64,000 nucleotides of DNA from Marinobacterium lutimaris (GCF_900108065.1 NZ_FNVQ01000001.1:186001-250000), one strand, 5' to 3'. Positions 50,556 through 60,770 are shown, counted from the stretch's first letter. Program-made: numbers and translations. The notes: generated by a model from the letters alone, not told the origin.

Positions 50556-52216
50556 CCGTTTGGCTCTGTAGTGCTTGGCTCTGCATTGGTTGGCTTGGAA
50601 GCAGGCTCGGAGCTCTGGCTTTGCAGATACTCCGCCAGCTTCTCTTCCGCGCGGTCGCCAAACAAAATGACACAGGCTTCTCTCAGCCCGGGGGCGTCGC
50701 GCAGAGCGTCTTTGGGCACTACCTGAGCGATCTTGGAGCGGCGCCGCAGAAAGTCGTCCAGCCGGGTGACCATCTCCCGACGCGCCGCCATCTCTACCTC
50801 TCCGCGCAGGTACTCGGCGTTGTCGATCAACAGCTCGCCCCAGCTCGGGTTTTCCCGTATTCCCTCGAGCAGTTCCAGTGAACTGGCGCCATAACGACGC
50901 CAGAGGCGCGAGGTGAGTTTCTCGCTGGATGAGCCGGGTGTCATGCCATCCAGGTTCATCAGCCGCGCCTGGTGCAGATATTCCGCATAAACGCTTTTGT
51001 GGGGTTCGCCGTACCAGATCCGCTGGGCGTAGGGCAGGTCGATATCCAGCTTGCTGATGATCTCGCAGATCTCTTCGCCCACGTTGATACAGTCGGTCAG
51101 CTTGCCGCCGAAGATGCTCAGGTGACGCTGTTGCTCGTTCACATCGATGGCGTGTTTGCGTGACAGTTTGACCCAGTCCGCCTGTTTGCCCTCACCGTTG
51201 CTGACCGCCAGCGGTCGCACACCGCAGCGTTCGGCGATGATATCTTCCCGGGTCAGCGGTCGTGGCAGGTTGAGAAGGGCGTTGGCGTTATCGAGCACGA
51301 ACTGTCGGTCGGCCTCAGAGACCTGGGCCTCGGCGCTCTCCACCTGGGTATCGGTGGTGCCGATACAGGTTTTCGGCCCCATGGGGATGACGAAAAACAG
51401 TCGGCCGTCGCTGGCAAAGAAGGTCAGGATGCGGTTGCTGTCGGTAAGCCGCTCGACGATCAGGTGGATCCCCTTGGAGAAGAGGTGCCGGTGCCGGGTG
51501 TTCTGGCCGCTGCCCTGGTTGATCTTGTCGGCCCAGGGGCCGCAGGCGTTGATTACCGCTTTGGCTTTTATCTGCAGTGTATTGCCGGACTCCAGGTCCT
51601 GGGCCCTGGCGTGCCAGAAACCGTCTGTCCAGGTCAGTTCCTGGCATTCCACGTAGTTGGCCGCGCTGGCGTCGTAATCCATGGCGCTGCGGATAAAGTT
51701 GAAGGTAAAGCGGGCATCATTGTCATACAGATAGCAGTCTGAATACTCCACGCCGGCCTGGGTAGCCGCCGTGTTGATGACCGGCTCACGAGCTTTCAGC
51801 CGGCTCGGCCCCATGATTTCCGGCAGCCGGGTCTTGCCCCGGCCAAACAGCCAGTAGAGCAGGGTGCCGGCATAGAGCATCCAGGGCGGTTTGCGAAAGC
51901 CGTTTTCCACCGAGGCGAGAAAGCGTATTTCACGCACGGTGGAAGGGTAGGCGCGCATTAACTGGTTACGGCTGCGGCAGAGTTTGTTAACCAGCAGATA
52001 CTCGCCGCTCTCCAGGTACTTGATGCCGCCCCAGGCCAGGTTTGAACTGTTGGAACTGGTTTCTCCGGCAAAGTCGCCCCGGTCAATCAGGGCCACGCGG
52101 GCACCGCGAGCAGCCAACGCCGCCGCAGAGACGGCACCGTTGATGCCGCCGCCGAGAATCAATACATCGAACTGGCCCGATTGCAGACGCCCAATGTTGC
52201 GGCTTCTAAGACTCAA
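50552..52216 (-). CDS. glpD: glycerol-3-phosphate dehydrogenase (FAD, respiratory)
   Basis: A 554-residue flavoprotein oxidising glycerol-3-phosphate to DHAP and passing electrons to quinone. FAD-binding motif VLILGGGINGAVSAAALAAR at about 18-37, GETSSNSSNLAWGGIKYLES at about 49-68, ACGPWADKINQ, then GPKTCIGTTDTQ. I start at TTG 52216 (GGGAG 9 bases before); the longer frame runs into glpK. It follows glpK by 26 bp, so both are in one operon. It acts at the inner membrane. Confidence 0.93.
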   Translation of the reverse strand: MSLRSRNIGRLQSGQFDVLILGGGINGAVSAAALAARGARVALIDRGDFAGETSSNSSNLAWGGIKYLESGEYLLVNKLCRSRNQLMRAYPSTVREIRFLASVENGFRKPPWMLYAGTLLYWLFGRGKTRLPEIMGPSRLKAREPVINTAATQAGVEYSDCYLYDNDARFTFNFIRSAMDYDASAANYVECQELTWTDGFWHARAQDLESGNTLQIKAKAVINACGPWADKINQGSGQNTRHRHLFSKGIHLIVERLTDSNRILTFFASDGRLFFVIPMGPKTCIGTTDTQVESAEAQVSEADRQFVLDNANALLNLPRPLTREDIIAERCGVRPLAVSNGEGKQADWVKLSRKHAIDVNEQQRHLSIFGGKLTDCINVGEEICEIISKLDIDLPYAQRIWYGEPHKSVYAEYLHQARLMNLDGMTPGSSSEKLTSRLWRRYGASSLELLEGIRENPSWGELLIDNAEYLRGEVEMAARREMVTRLDDFLRRRSKIAQVVPKDALRDAPGLREACVILFGDRAEEKLAEYLQSQSSEPASKPTNAEPSTTEPNG

Positions 52217-52242
52217 AATATGATCGCTCCCTGAAACTCTCT

Positions 52243-53736
52243 TTATTCCTCTGATTTCAATACACGCTTGATCGCATCGGCCCAGCCACTCAGCAGCTGT
52301 TGGCGCTGATCTACCGGCATGCCGGGCTCGAACTGGCGCTGACACTGCCAAAGCTCGGTGAATGCCTCAAAATCGCCATAGAGCCCCGCCTGGCGCCCGG
52401 CCAGATAGGCGGCGCCCACGGCGGTGGTCTCTGCAATCTGGGGTCGGATAACGGTAGTGCCGAGAATGTCCGCCAGAAACTGAAGCATCCAGTCGTTGGC
52501 CACCATGCCGCCGTCCACTCGCAACGTGGCGGGTGTAATGCCATCGGCTGCCATCGCCTTGAACAGATCGCTGGTCTGATAGGCCATCGCTTCCAGCGCC
52601 GCCCGGGCGATCTCGGCCCGGCCGCTGCCACGGGTCAGGCCGAACAGCGCACCACGCGCATCGGGTTGCCAGTAAGGCACACCGAGGCCGGTAAATGCGG
52701 GTACCAGGTAGACACCGTTATTGCTTTCGATGGAGCGGGCAAGTGTTTCGGTTTCGGCGGCGTTGCGGATGATCCCCAACTCGTCTCTGAGCCACTGCAC
52801 GGCGGCACCGGCGACGAAGATAGAGCCTTCAAGTGCGTAGCTGGGTTTGCCATCAAGCTGGTACGCAACGGTAGTGAGCAAACGTTGCGAGGATATGACA
52901 GCTTCATCACCGGTATTGAGCAGCACGAAGCAACCGGTGCCGTAGGTGCTCTTGATATCGCCCTTGGAAAAACAGCACTGGCCGATACTGGCGGCCTGCT
53001 GGTCGCCGGCAACACCGAGAATCGGCAGCGACTGGCCAAGCAGCGAGGCGTCTGTGGTGCCAAAGTCGCCGGCGCAGTCGCGAACCTCGGGCAGCATGCT
53101 GGCGGGGATACGGAACAGCTCCAGCAGTCGCTCGTCCCACTCTCCCTGGTGAATGTTGTAAAGGTTGGTACGGCAGGCGTTGGTGGCATCGGTCAGGTGC
53201 GAGGCGCCGCTGGTGAGCTTCCAGATCAGAAAGCTGTCGACGGTGCCGAACAGCAGTTCGCCCCGTTCAGCCCGGGCGCGGTTGTCGGGGTTGTGATCCA
53301 GTATCCAGTTGAGTTTGCTGGCAGAAAAATAGGGATCCAGCAGCAGGCCGGAGCGTGCCTGCAGTTCCTCTTCGACACCCTCGCGCTTCAAGTGCTCACA
53401 GTAGTCGGCAGTACGCCGGTCCTGCCAGACAATGGCGTTGTAGACCGGCTTGCCGGTGCGTTTGTCCCAGACCACCGTGGTTTCGCGCTGGTTGGTAATG
53501 CCGATGCCGCAGATCCGGTAATCGTTCTCCCGCGCCCAGTCCAGCATTCGTCTGACCACGGTCAGTGAAGAGTGCCAGATATCCATGGGATCGTGCTCAA
53601 CCCAGCCGTCGTGAGGATAGTGCTGGGGAAACTCCTGCTGTGCCGAAGCCAACTGGTTGACCTGGTCGTCGAAGAGTATGGCGCGGCTGCTGGTGGTGCC
53701 CTGATCGAGTGCGAGGATGCACTGCCTGTCCGTCAT
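52243..53736 (-). CDS. glpK: glycerol kinase
   Basis: A 497-residue FGGY-type kinase forming glycerol-3-phosphate. N-terminal ATP-site motif [20 protein letters not shown] at about 8-27, [14 protein letters not shown] near 103, [12 protein letters not shown], and [20 protein letters not shown] near 305; [20 protein letters not shown] near 405-424. Length normal. It is first in the glpK-glpD operon; a direct repeat TGAGCTCTT (53771 and 53784) lies just upstream and could be regulatory. No glpF gene is adjacent. Confidence 0.95.
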   Translation of the reverse strand: MTDRQCILALDQGTTSSRAILFDDQVNQLASAQQEFPQHYPHDGWVEHDPMDIWHSSLTVVRRMLDWARENDYRICGIGITNQRETTVVWDKRTGKPVYNAIVWQDRRTADYCEHLKREGVEEELQARSGLLLDPYFSASKLNWILDHNPDNRARAERGELLFGTVDSFLIWKLTSGASHLTDATNACRTNLYNIHQGEWDERLLELFRIPASMLPEVRDCAGDFGTTDASLLGQSLPILGVAGDQQAASIGQCCFSKGDIKSTYGTGCFVLLNTGDEAVISSQRLLTTVAYQLDGKPSYALEGSIFVAGAAVQWLRDELGIIRNAAETETLARSIESNNGVYLVPAFTGLGVPYWQPDARGALFGLTRGSGRAEIARAALEAMAYQTSDLFKAMAADGITPATLRVDGGMVANDWMLQFLADILGTTVIRPQIAETTAVGAAYLAGRQAGLYGDFEAFTELWQCQRQFEPGMPVDQRQQLLSGWADAIKRVLKSEE

Positions 53737-53860
53737 TCCTGGCTCCGTCCTGTTATGCTGAATGAATAGCTGAGCTCTTTTGATGAGCTCTTGGATAGTA
53801 TTTCAGTATAGAAACATTGATCAAAGTGCCAGCCGCAAAGGCTGGGCTAGGGAGGCAATT

Positions 53861-54232
53861 TTGACTCAGGTTAACAATCTGCTGGCGAACCTGCCGGATG
53901 CATCGACAGCGGAGGTGTTCGAAGCGCTGGCCAGCGCCAAGGGTGTGGAGATCGAACGGATCGTCTCCCACGGGCAGAGCTCACCGGAGATCGGCTGGTA
54001 TGAGCAGGACAGAAACGAGTGGGTGATGGTGCTGCGCGGTGCGGCGCGGATCGATTTCGATAGCGCCGACAGTTCGGAGTTGGGAAAGAGTGCTGAACTG
54101 AGGGAAGGGGACTCGCTGAATATCCCTGCAGGCTGTCGTCACCGCGTTGGCTGGACCACGCCGGATTTCCCGACCGTCTGGCTGGCGGTTCATTACCCGC
54201 CCGATCAGGATCCGTTCGACGAAGGTTTTTAA
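53861..54232 (+). CDS. small cupin protein
   Basis: A 123-residue cupin, start set at TTG 53861 with GGGAGG 8 bases before; the longer upstream frame is poor. Motif 1 around GQSSPEIGWYEQDRNEWVMV, then LRGAARIDF, motif 2 GDSLNIPAGCRHRVGWT with the final histidine ligands. Such proteins resemble short cupins of the 'phosphoribosylaminoimidazole carboxylase-like' or ChrR-like set; function unknown. It is divergent to glpK. Confidence 0.7.
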   Translation: MTQVNNLLANLPDASTAEVFEALASAKGVEIERIVSHGQSSPEIGWYEQDRNEWVMVLRGAARIDFDSADSSELGKSAELREGDSLNIPAGCRHRVGWTTPDFPTVWLAVHYPPDQDPFDEGF

Positions 54233-54253
54233 ACCAGGCCTTATGCGCTGCGC

Positions 54254-54499
54254 TCAGCCCGGATTGCGGCGTCCGGGCTGAACAACGGGAATCTGCTGAT
54301 CCGGACTCTCAGTGGTGCCTGCCGAGAGTTTGACGATAGCGTCGGGACCGTCCGGGTCGGTGTTGCTGAGCGCCCGATCCACACTGATCACCTGGTAGGT
54401 GAGCTCATCGATACGCATCGGCTGCCCGGCCTTGGGTAGCTCGGAGAAGCGGCACAGCTCCTCCTTTTTGTCCGCGAAGATCAATTTGACGGTCAGCAT
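54254..54499 (-). CDS. small hypothetical protein
   Basis: An 81-residue protein (MLTVKLIFADKKEELCRFSE, then LPKAGQPMRIDELTYQVISV) with a probable compact beta fold and a disordered Pro/Gly-rich tail. No known family. It lies 30 bp downstream of the UPF0149 gene and is probably co-transcribed with it. Confidence 0.55.
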   Translation of the reverse strand: MLTVKLIFADKKEELCRFSELPKAGQPMRIDELTYQVISVDRALSNTDPDGPDAIVKLSAGTTESPDQQIPVVQPGRRNPG

Positions 54500-54529
54500 G
54501 GCAGGCTCCCTGCTGCAGAGCGGCCGGAA

Positions 54530-55108
54530 TTACTTCTCCGGCGCGTGGAAATTGAGGTACAGGTCGATCAGTACTTCCGGGATCTGTTCGCACATCTCTT
54601 CAGACAGGGCGCGATCCTTGCGGATATCGGTGATCTCGCTGTCATCGAACAGCTCGGAGGCAACCATGATCGGCAGCAGCAGACCGGCTACCGCTTCTTC
54701 ATCATCACCGAACCACTCTTCTTCACGCAGGAATACACCTTCCATGAACGACTGCGCCCAGAGAGTGATCTCCGCCAGCTCTTCGTCATCTTCGGTTTCC
54801 AGCGTCAGCTCGCAGGGCAGCAGAATTTCCTGATCGGAATATAGATCGCTGCCGATGGTGCGGTAGAGTTTGCGCAGCAGATCGAGCATCTGGCTCTTCT
54901 GGGCATCGGATTCCCACTTGGGTTCACCGTCAAACAGCAGCTCAAGCCACTCGCTTTCCGGTACATCGACCGGAGAGATATTGATCGCGCACAGCAGGCC
55001 GTGGGCGCTGATCAGGTCGAGAGCTTCTTCCGAGACGGCGGACGAAAACAGAAACTCTTCGAGGATATCCAATTCGTCTTCGGTGATAAGGGCGGTTTGA
55101 GCGGTCAT
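54530..55108 (-). CDS. UPF0149 (YecA/YgfB) family protein
   Basis: A 192-residue very acidic, helical protein. The UPF0149 pattern is visible: DLISAHGLLCAINISPVDVP at about 31-50, SEWLELLFDG, and ITLWAQSFMEGVFLREEEWF near 120-139. YecA/YgfB relatives often carry a zinc-binding SEC-C tail; none is present here. Function unknown in general. It starts 120 bp from the divergent recQ gene. Confidence 0.75.
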   Translation of the reverse strand: MTAQTALITEDELDILEEFLFSSAVSEEALDLISAHGLLCAINISPVDVPESEWLELLFDGEPKWESDAQKSQMLDLLRKLYRTIGSDLYSDQEILLPCELTLETEDDEELAEITLWAQSFMEGVFLREEEWFGDDEEAVAGLLLPIMVASELFDDSEITDIRKDRALSEEMCEQIPEVLIDLYLNFHAPEK

Positions 55109-55228
55109 GGGCGTGCATCCAGATAGATCGGTTTGCGGCCGATTCTACTCTCTAAAACCGCCTACTGGTACCGCTTTCAACCGCTTCTTTGCGCGCTCTG
55201 GATGACTTGAAGGTCCGCTTCGCGGATA

Positions 55229-57373
55229 ATGCGCCGCATGATTGAGCGCGCACAGCAGATACTGGCCGAGGTATTCGGCTACGAGAGTTTTCGCCCGCCG
55301 CAGGACGCCGTTGTGGAGGCACTGCTGGCAGGTCAGGACAGCCTGGTTATCATGCCCACCGGTGGGGGCAAATCCCTCTGTTACCAATTGCCATCGCTGG
55401 TTCGCGAAGGCACGGGTGTGGTTATCTCTCCGCTGATCGCACTGATGCAGGATCAGGTCAATGCACTGTCTCAGCTGGGTATTCGCGCTGGCTGTCTTAA
55501 TTCCTCGATACCGCTGGAACAGCTTCAGGCCACCGAGGCACAGCTGGTCGCCGGCGAGCTGGATATGGTGTACATCGCGCCGGAGCGCCTGTTGCAGCCG
55601 CGTTCGCTGGCGCTGTTTCAGCGTGCCAGGCTGTCACTCTTTGCGATCGACGAGGCGCACTGCGTATCCCAGTGGGGGCATGACTTCCGCCCCGAGTACA
55701 TGCAGCTCAACCGCCTGCGCGAACTCTTCCCCGGTGTACCGCGAATAGCGCTGACCGCCACCGCAGACGCCCGTACCCGCCAGGAGATTATCGATCGCCT
55801 GGAGCTCACCGATGCCGCGCGCTTTATCCGCGGTTTTGACCGTCCCAATATTCGTTACCGTATCGGTCAGAAAGACCGTGGCCGTGAACAGCTGCTGCGT
55901 TTTCTGCGTGATGAGCACGCCCAGGATGTAGGGATTGTTTACTGCCTGTCGCGCAAACGGGTGGAAGATACCGCCGCTTGGCTCAGTGAACGTGGTTTTA
56001 ATGCGCTGCCGTATCATGCGGGCCTGTCGCCGGAGCTGCGACAACACCATCTGCACCGCTTCCTCACCGAAGAGTCGATCATCATGGTCGCCACCATCGC
56101 CTTCGGCATGGGGATCGACAAGCCCAACGTCCGTTTTGTGGCGCACCTGGATCTGCCGAAATCGGTGGAGGCCTACTACCAGGAAACCGGCCGTGCCGGC
56201 CGTGACGGTGAGCCCGCCGACGCCTGGATGGTTTACGGTCTGCAGGATGTGATCTTCCTGCGGCAGATGCTGGAAGGCTCCCAGGCCGACGAGGTGCACA
56301 AGCAGGTTGAGCGGCAGAAACTGGAAGCGATGCTGGGCCTGTGTGAGATCACCAGCTGCCGGCGCCAGGCACTGCTGGCCTATTTTGGCGAACCGGATCA
56401 TCAGCCCTGCGGCAACTGCGATACCTGCCTTGAGCCGGTGCCAGTCTGGGATGGCACCGAGGCTTCGCGCAAGGCGCTGTCTGCGGTGTTCCGCTGTGGC
56501 CAGATGTATGGCGTCAATTACATCATCGATGTGTTGCTGGGCGAGAGTTCCGATAAATCCCGCCAGCGCGGCCACGAGCAGCTGTCCACCTGGGGTATCG
56601 GCAAGGAGCTGGATCGTAACCAGTGGCGTTCGGTGTTCCGCCAGTTGGTGGCCCGTGGCTATCTGAAGGTGGAAGCCAGCCACGGTGCGCTGCAGCTGTC
56701 GGAGAGCTGCCGTGCGCTGCTGCGCGGTGAAGAAACCCTGGAGCTGCGTCGCGATCTGCGTACCAAAACTGCAGGGCCCAAGTTGTCTGGCGGCAAGAGC
56801 AAGGCATCCCAGCAGCAGCTGGATGCGGAGGATCATGCACTCTGGAATGAGCTCAAGGCGCTGCGTAAGCGTCTGGCCGATGAGCAGGATGTACCGCCTT
56901 ACGTCATCTTCCACGATGCCACGCTGATGGAAATGGTGGTGTACCGGCCGCTGACGCCGGTGCAGCTGCGCCGCCTTAATGGCGTAGGTGAGCGCAAGCT
57001 GAACCAGTATGGCGACCCCTTCCTCGAGCTGATCGCCGAGCATCAGGCCGTCCCAGTGGATGACGGCGACAACCAGGCGGAAGAGACACTGATGCTTTAC
57101 CGCAGTGGTATGACCGTGGAGCAGGTGGCGCGTCAGCAAAAGCTCTCGCCGAATACCATCTATAGCCATCTGGCCGCGGCGATTCGTAAGGGCGCTATCG
57201 GTGTCGATGAGGTGGTGGAACTTCCGGCGCCGGAGCGGCAGCAGATAGAGCAGACTATTCTTGAGCACCGCCGGCATAAAGGTGGCTCGCTGAAGGTGGT
57301 GCATGAAGCGCTCGCCGGTGCCTATGAATATGGCGTGTTACGCTGCATCGCCCAGGGGCTGGACCAGGCTTGA
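55229..57373 (+). CDS. recQ: ATP-dependent DNA helicase RecQ
   Basis: A 714-residue 3'-5' superfamily 2 helicase for recombination and repair. Motif 0/[21 protein letters not shown] and [12 protein letters not shown] at about 46-57, DEAH box [16 protein letters not shown] at about 135-150, motif [15 protein letters not shown] near 323. RecQ zinc-binding cysteines follow ([11 protein letters not shown], then CGNCDTC near 393), then winged helix and HRDC (near 545-610), and a C-terminal HTH ([20 protein letters not shown]). It is about 100 residues longer than E. coli RecQ because of this tail. Confidence 0.93.
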   Translation: MRRMIERAQQILAEVFGYESFRPPQDAVVEALLAGQDSLVIMPTGGGKSLCYQLPSLVREGTGVVISPLIALMQDQVNALSQLGIRAGCLNSSIPLEQLQATEAQLVAGELDMVYIAPERLLQPRSLALFQRARLSLFAIDEAHCVSQWGHDFRPEYMQLNRLRELFPGVPRIALTATADARTRQEIIDRLELTDAARFIRGFDRPNIRYRIGQKDRGREQLLRFLRDEHAQDVGIVYCLSRKRVEDTAAWLSERGFNALPYHAGLSPELRQHHLHRFLTEESIIMVATIAFGMGIDKPNVRFVAHLDLPKSVEAYYQETGRAGRDGEPADAWMVYGLQDVIFLRQMLEGSQADEVHKQVERQKLEAMLGLCEITSCRRQALLAYFGEPDHQPCGNCDTCLEPVPVWDGTEASRKALSAVFRCGQMYGVNYIIDVLLGESSDKSRQRGHEQLSTWGIGKELDRNQWRSVFRQLVARGYLKVEASHGALQLSESCRALLRGEETLELRRDLRTKTAGPKLSGGKSKASQQQLDAEDHALWNELKALRKRLADEQDVPPYVIFHDATLMEMVVYRPLTPVQLRRLNGVGERKLNQYGDPFLELIAEHQAVPVDDGDNQAEETLMLYRSGMTVEQVARQQKLSPNTIYSHLAAAIRKGAIGVDEVVELPAPERQQIEQTILEHRRHKGGSLKVVHEALAGAYEYGVLRCIAQGLDQA

Positions 57374-57403
57374 TTAAGGGCACTTTTTGATGCGGCTAGA
57401 GCG

Positions 57404-57835
57404 GTGATGCAAGAGCTCTGGGCGGAGTATTCGCTTCCCGGGCTGTTCCTCAGTGCCTTTATCTCCTCGACCCTGCTGCCTGGTGGCTCCGAGGCGCTGC
57501 TGGCCTGGGAGGTTTCCCAACGCGGCGAGTGGCTGCTGCCGGTGCTGGTGGCCACCGCCGGCAATCTTCTCGGCAGCATGCTGACCTTTGTCATGGGCGT
57601 CTGGTTGCGCCGGCGTTATCCCCTTCGCATACTTTCAGAGCGTCACCGTCGTGCAGAGCAGCGTCTGAAGCGTTATGGCCCGGCCGCGCTGTTGCTCGCC
57701 TGGTTACCGATCATTGGCGATCCGCTCTGCCTGGTCGCAGGTTGGATCGGTTTTTCCTGGCGTAGCAGTGTGCTGCTTGTTGGGCTGGGCAAGCTGGCGC
57801 GATATCTGGCGGTGGCGGGTCTGATTCAGTTATGA
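57404..57835 (+). CDS. yqaA: YqaA-family inner-membrane protein (DedA-related)
   Basis: A 143-residue membrane protein with four segments. Sequence pieces SLPGLFLSAFISSTLLPGGS, VLVATAGNLLGSMLTFVMGV, and KRYGPAALLLAWLPIIGDPL, then LCLVAGWIGF match YqaA, a short relative of the DedA/SNARE-associated family. GTG 57404 or ATG 57407 start. It follows recQ by 30 bp and overlaps the next gene by 4 bp. Confidence 0.8.
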   Translation: MMQELWAEYSLPGLFLSAFISSTLLPGGSEALLAWEVSQRGEWLLPVLVATAGNLLGSMLTFVMGVWLRRRYPLRILSERHRRAEQRLKRYGPAALLLAWLPIIGDPLCLVAGWIGFSWRSSVLLVGLGKLARYLAVAGLIQL

Positions 57836-58701
57836 AGCTGGGTGGCCTGATGCGGCGATATTCCATACTCGGTTGGTTGCGCGTGTTTCTCTTGCTGGTG
57901 CTGGTATTGATACTGGCGCTCTATCTGCTGCTGTCCAGCACCCGCAGTGTGGACTGGCAAAACCCGGTAGTGGTGCGCATCTACCCGATCAATGCGGATG
58001 GCGATGCGGTCACTCAGTCCTACGTAGAGCAACTGGACGATCGCAGCTTTGACGATATCGAGACCTTTTTTGCCCGCGAGGGTTATCGTTACCGCATCGG
58101 TTTGAGCGCGCCGGTCAGCGTCGATCTGGCGCCGTCCATCGATTCGCAGCCGCCAAAAACACCAACGCAGGCGAGTATCGTTGAAGCGCTCTGGTGGGCG
58201 ATCAAGATGCGTTTCTGGGTCTGGTGGCAGGATGGCTGGCAGGCCAACGATGCCGACGTGCGAATCTTTATGAGTTTCTATGCGCCGGGTAATCCCCAGG
58301 GGCAGCAGCATTCGCTGGGGCTGCAGAAGGGTAATATCGGGCTGGTGAACGGTTATGCCGACCCTGAGCATCAGGGGATCAATAACTTTGTCGCCGCCCA
58401 CGAGTTGCTCCACACCCTGGGTGCCAGCGATAAATACGATATGAAAACCGGCAAGCCGCTCTGGCCCGATGGCTTTGCGGACCCGGTAAAAGAGCCTCTG
58501 TTTCCGCAGCAACGCGCTGAGATCATGGGTGGTCGGGTGCAGGTGACGCCGGGTTGGTCGCTGCTGCCGCCAAGCTTGAGCCACGCTATTATCGGCTCGG
58601 CCACCGCCATCGAAATTGGCTGGCTGGGACCCGTGGCGATACGCTCGGAATCTGATTCACAAGCTGCCCCTCAATCTGCCCAGAGCTCTGCCGCCGAATA
58701 G
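57832..58701 (+). CDS. membrane-anchored protein with zinc-protease motif
   Basis: A 289-residue protein with one N-terminal membrane segment (VFLLLVLVLILALYLLLSS). A HEXXH-type sequence occurs in NNFVAAHELLHTLGASDKYD at about 184-203; Asp/Asn residues after it could be further zinc ligands, as in short gluzincin-like proteins. The C-terminus is probably disordered (SESDSQAAPQSAQSSAAE). Start ATG overlaps the YqaA-type gene (ATGA), so both are co-transcribed. Catalysis is unproved; substrate unknown. Confidence 0.6.
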   Translation: MKLGGLMRRYSILGWLRVFLLLVLVLILALYLLLSSTRSVDWQNPVVVRIYPINADGDAVTQSYVEQLDDRSFDDIETFFAREGYRYRIGLSAPVSVDLAPSIDSQPPKTPTQASIVEALWWAIKMRFWVWWQDGWQANDADVRIFMSFYAPGNPQGQQHSLGLQKGNIGLVNGYADPEHQGINNFVAAHELLHTLGASDKYDMKTGKPLWPDGFADPVKEPLFPQQRAEIMGGRVQVTPGWSLLPPSLSHAIIGSATAIEIGWLGPVAIRSESDSQAAPQSAQSSAAE

Positions 58702-58760
58702 CTGCAGTTGCCTGATCATCCTTACGCCAACACAACCGTGTTAGACAGGCGCGATTCGGT

Positions 58761-58766
58761 TATAAT
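58761..58766 (+). promoter_or_regulatory. -10 box of the ttcA promoter
   Basis: A perfect TATAAT at 58761-58766, 99 bp before ttcA, in a gap with no gene (58702-58864). No strong -35 is seen at 16-18 bp; TGTTAG is the nearest partner. Confidence 0.45.
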
Positions 58767-58864
58767 TTCGCCCCTTTCGATTTCTCGGCAATTGCCCTGG
58801 GCGATTTTCGAAGCGATCCGGTTAACCGATTCACTCAACTTTTTATCCAAGTACGGCAACCAGC

Positions 58865-59824
58865 ATGCACAGCGAAAACCCAACCGAAGCGCAGGCGGAA
58901 CAGCTCTCCGTTGAAGCGGAGCGCAAGCGCAAAACCCGCACGAACAAACTGCAGAAGCGTCTGCGCCGCGAGGTTGGTCAGGCGATCGAAGCCTTCAACA
59001 TGATTGAAGCAGGCGACAAGGTGATGGTCTGCCTGTCCGGCGGCAAGGATTCCTACGCCATGCTGGATATCCTGATGAACCTGCAGAAAAGTGCACCGGT
59101 GGATTTTGAGCTGGTGGCGGTGAACCTGGATCAGAAACAGCCTGGCTTCCCCGAGCACATTCTGCCGGCGTACCTGGAAAAGGTCGGTGTGCCTTTTCAT
59201 ATCGTCGAGCGCGACACCTACTCCATCGTTAAGGAAGTGGTGCCCGAGGGTAAAACCACCTGCGGTCTCTGCTCACGCCTGCGTCGCGGCACACTGTACG
59301 GTTTTGCCGATGAGATCGGCGCCAACAAGATCGCGCTGGGTCATCACCGCGACGATATCCTGGAAACCTTTTTCCTCAACATGTTCTACGGTGGCAAGCT
59401 GAAGTCGATGCCGCCGAAGCTGGTTTCCGATGACGGCAAGAACATGGTGATCCGTCCGTTGGCCTACGCTCGCGAGAAGGATATCGCCGAATATGCGGAG
59501 CTCAGGGAGTTCCCGATCATCCCTTGTAACCTCTGCGGCTCGCAGGAAAACCTGCAGCGCCAGGTGATCAAGGAGATGCTGAACGGCTGGGACAAACAGC
59601 ACCCGGGCAGGATCGAAACCATGTTCCGCTCGCTGTGCAACGTGGTTCCATCCCATCTGGCCGATACCGAACTGTTTGACTTTAAAGGTCTGCAGCTCGG
59701 ATTCCCGCATGGCATCGTCGATCCGGACGCCCGTGCGGAGTTTCGTGCCGAATCAGACGAAGAAAACCAGAACGGAAACGGCGGCGTACAGACCATGGAG
59801 CGGATCGACGTGCTCTCGCTCTGA
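58865..59824 (+). CDS. ttcA: tRNA-cytidine(32) 2-sulfurtransferase
   Basis: A 319-residue iron-sulfur enzyme that thiolates C32 of some tRNAs. PP-loop [14 protein letters not shown] at about 54-67, and two CxxC motifs, CGLC at about 133-136 and CNLC at about 221-224, which bind the 4Fe-4S cluster. [20 protein letters not shown] near 158-177 also matches TtcA. Start ATG 58865. Single gene with its own -10-like TATAAT. Confidence 0.96.
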   Translation: MHSENPTEAQAEQLSVEAERKRKTRTNKLQKRLRREVGQAIEAFNMIEAGDKVMVCLSGGKDSYAMLDILMNLQKSAPVDFELVAVNLDQKQPGFPEHILPAYLEKVGVPFHIVERDTYSIVKEVVPEGKTTCGLCSRLRRGTLYGFADEIGANKIALGHHRDDILETFFLNMFYGGKLKSMPPKLVSDDGKNMVIRPLAYAREKDIAEYAELREFPIIPCNLCGSQENLQRQVIKEMLNGWDKQHPGRIETMFRSLCNVVPSHLADTELFDFKGLQLGFPHGIVDPDARAEFRAESDEENQNGNGGVQTMERIDVLSL

Positions 59825-59891
59825 ACCGTTAAATCCGTCTTAGCCATCTCAAGTAAACTTGTGCAGCAAGCGATGTAAGGATTCATTCTTC

Positions 59892-60383
59892 ATGCCCAAC
59901 GAACAGCAACAGCTTTTCCGTAATGCGATGTCTCAGCTCGCCGGTGCCGTCAACGTAGTGACCAGCGCGGGCGAAGGCGGTACCTGTGGCCTGACAGCCA
60001 CCGCAGTCTGCTCTGTATCTGACAGCCCGGCCACCGTGCTGGTCTGCATCAATCGCGAAAGCGCCGTCAACGCAGTGATCCGTAACAACGGCCACCTATG
60101 CGTTAATGTCTGCAGCGCCGAGCAGCAGGAAGTCTCCTGTCACTTTGCCGGTATGACCGAGCTGAGCATGGAAGAGCGCTTTAAGCTCGATACCTGGGAT
60201 TACGGCGTACTGAAACAGCCGCTGCTGCGCGGTTCACTGGCGAGCCTTGAAGGCCGTATCACCGATATCGCCGAAGTGGGCAGCCATTCTGTGTTCTACG
60301 CCGAGATCGACAACATCGTTGTCCGTGAAGGCCAGGATGCACTGATGTACTTCAACCGCAGCTTCAAGACACTGTCGGCTTGA
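59892..60383 (+). CDS. flavin reductase domain protein (HpaC-like)
   Basis: A 163-residue flavin reductase-like protein, start ATG 59892. Pieces: FRNAMSQLAGAVNVVTSAGE at about 9-28, GLTATAVCSVSDSPATVLVC near 34-53 (flavin-binding), NGHLCVNVCSAEQQEVSCHF and GSHSVFYAEIDNIVVREGQD. Such proteins supply reduced FMN/FAD to two-component monooxygenases, but no oxygenase gene is adjacent. It ends at a strong terminator. Confidence 0.88.
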   Translation: MPNEQQQLFRNAMSQLAGAVNVVTSAGEGGTCGLTATAVCSVSDSPATVLVCINRESAVNAVIRNNGHLCVNVCSAEQQEVSCHFAGMTELSMEERFKLDTWDYGVLKQPLLRGSLASLEGRITDIAEVGSHSVFYAEIDNIVVREGQDALMYFNRSFKTLSA

Positions 60384-60408
60384 TAGCGCAAGCTACCAGT
60401 TGAACTGA

Positions 60409-60435
60409 AACGGGGACCGATTGGTCCCCGTTTTT
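60409..60435 (+). terminator. terminator of the flavin reductase gene
   Basis: AACGGGGACC (60409-60418) pairs with GGTCCCCGTT (60423-60432) around GATT, followed by TTTTTG: a strong intrinsic terminator, 25 bp past the gene. Confidence 0.92.
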
Positions 60436-60517
60436 GCTTTGGTTCTCAGCTATCCGCTAAATCGGTAGATAATTTTGTTTTTCAGTTCCTTTGAAGCCCG
60501 GTTTCGCCTGCTGGCGA

Positions 60518-60688
60518 GATAAGGTACTTGTGCGGACAAGTACCTTATCAATCCCAAACCGCCCCTACTGCTTGATCGGCTGCGCCGATTTCCCTGTGCT
60601 TCTCGCCTGAAAGAGCGGGAAAGGCTTTCTTTCAAAAATCAGTCGCTCCCTCGTCGCTCAAACAGCCTTTCCCTTGTTTCTCTTTCAG
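60518..60688. ncRNA. structured noncoding region, possible small RNA
   Basis: Between the two convergent terminators are: a perfect 14-bp stem with 4-base loop (60518-60531/60536-60549), a small hairpin ATCGGC/GCCGAT near 60576-60590, and a long nested pairing CTGAAAGAG (60607-60615) with CTCTTTCAG (60680-60688) enclosing GGGAAAGGCT (60617-60626) with AGCCTTTCCC (60664-60673). No coding frame fits. It may be a stable RNA or a repeat-family element; strand uncertain. Confidence 0.4.
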
Positions 60689-60770
60689 TCTGCGATGCTC
60701 GGCTGCGCAGAAGGGGAGTCACGGGTGCGCTCAGTAAGTTAGGTTGAAACCGAACCTGTAGCGCAAATGA

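Noticed and set aside
52300-53568. 422-codon plus-strand frame opposite glpK
   Set aside because: It mirrors the codon pattern of glpK on the other strand, has no recognisable domain and no ribosome site; glpK is certain.
55634-57304. 556-codon minus-strand frame opposite recQ
   Set aside because: Antisense shadow of a strong RecQ reading frame; composition rich in His/Leu/Gln as typical of shadows.
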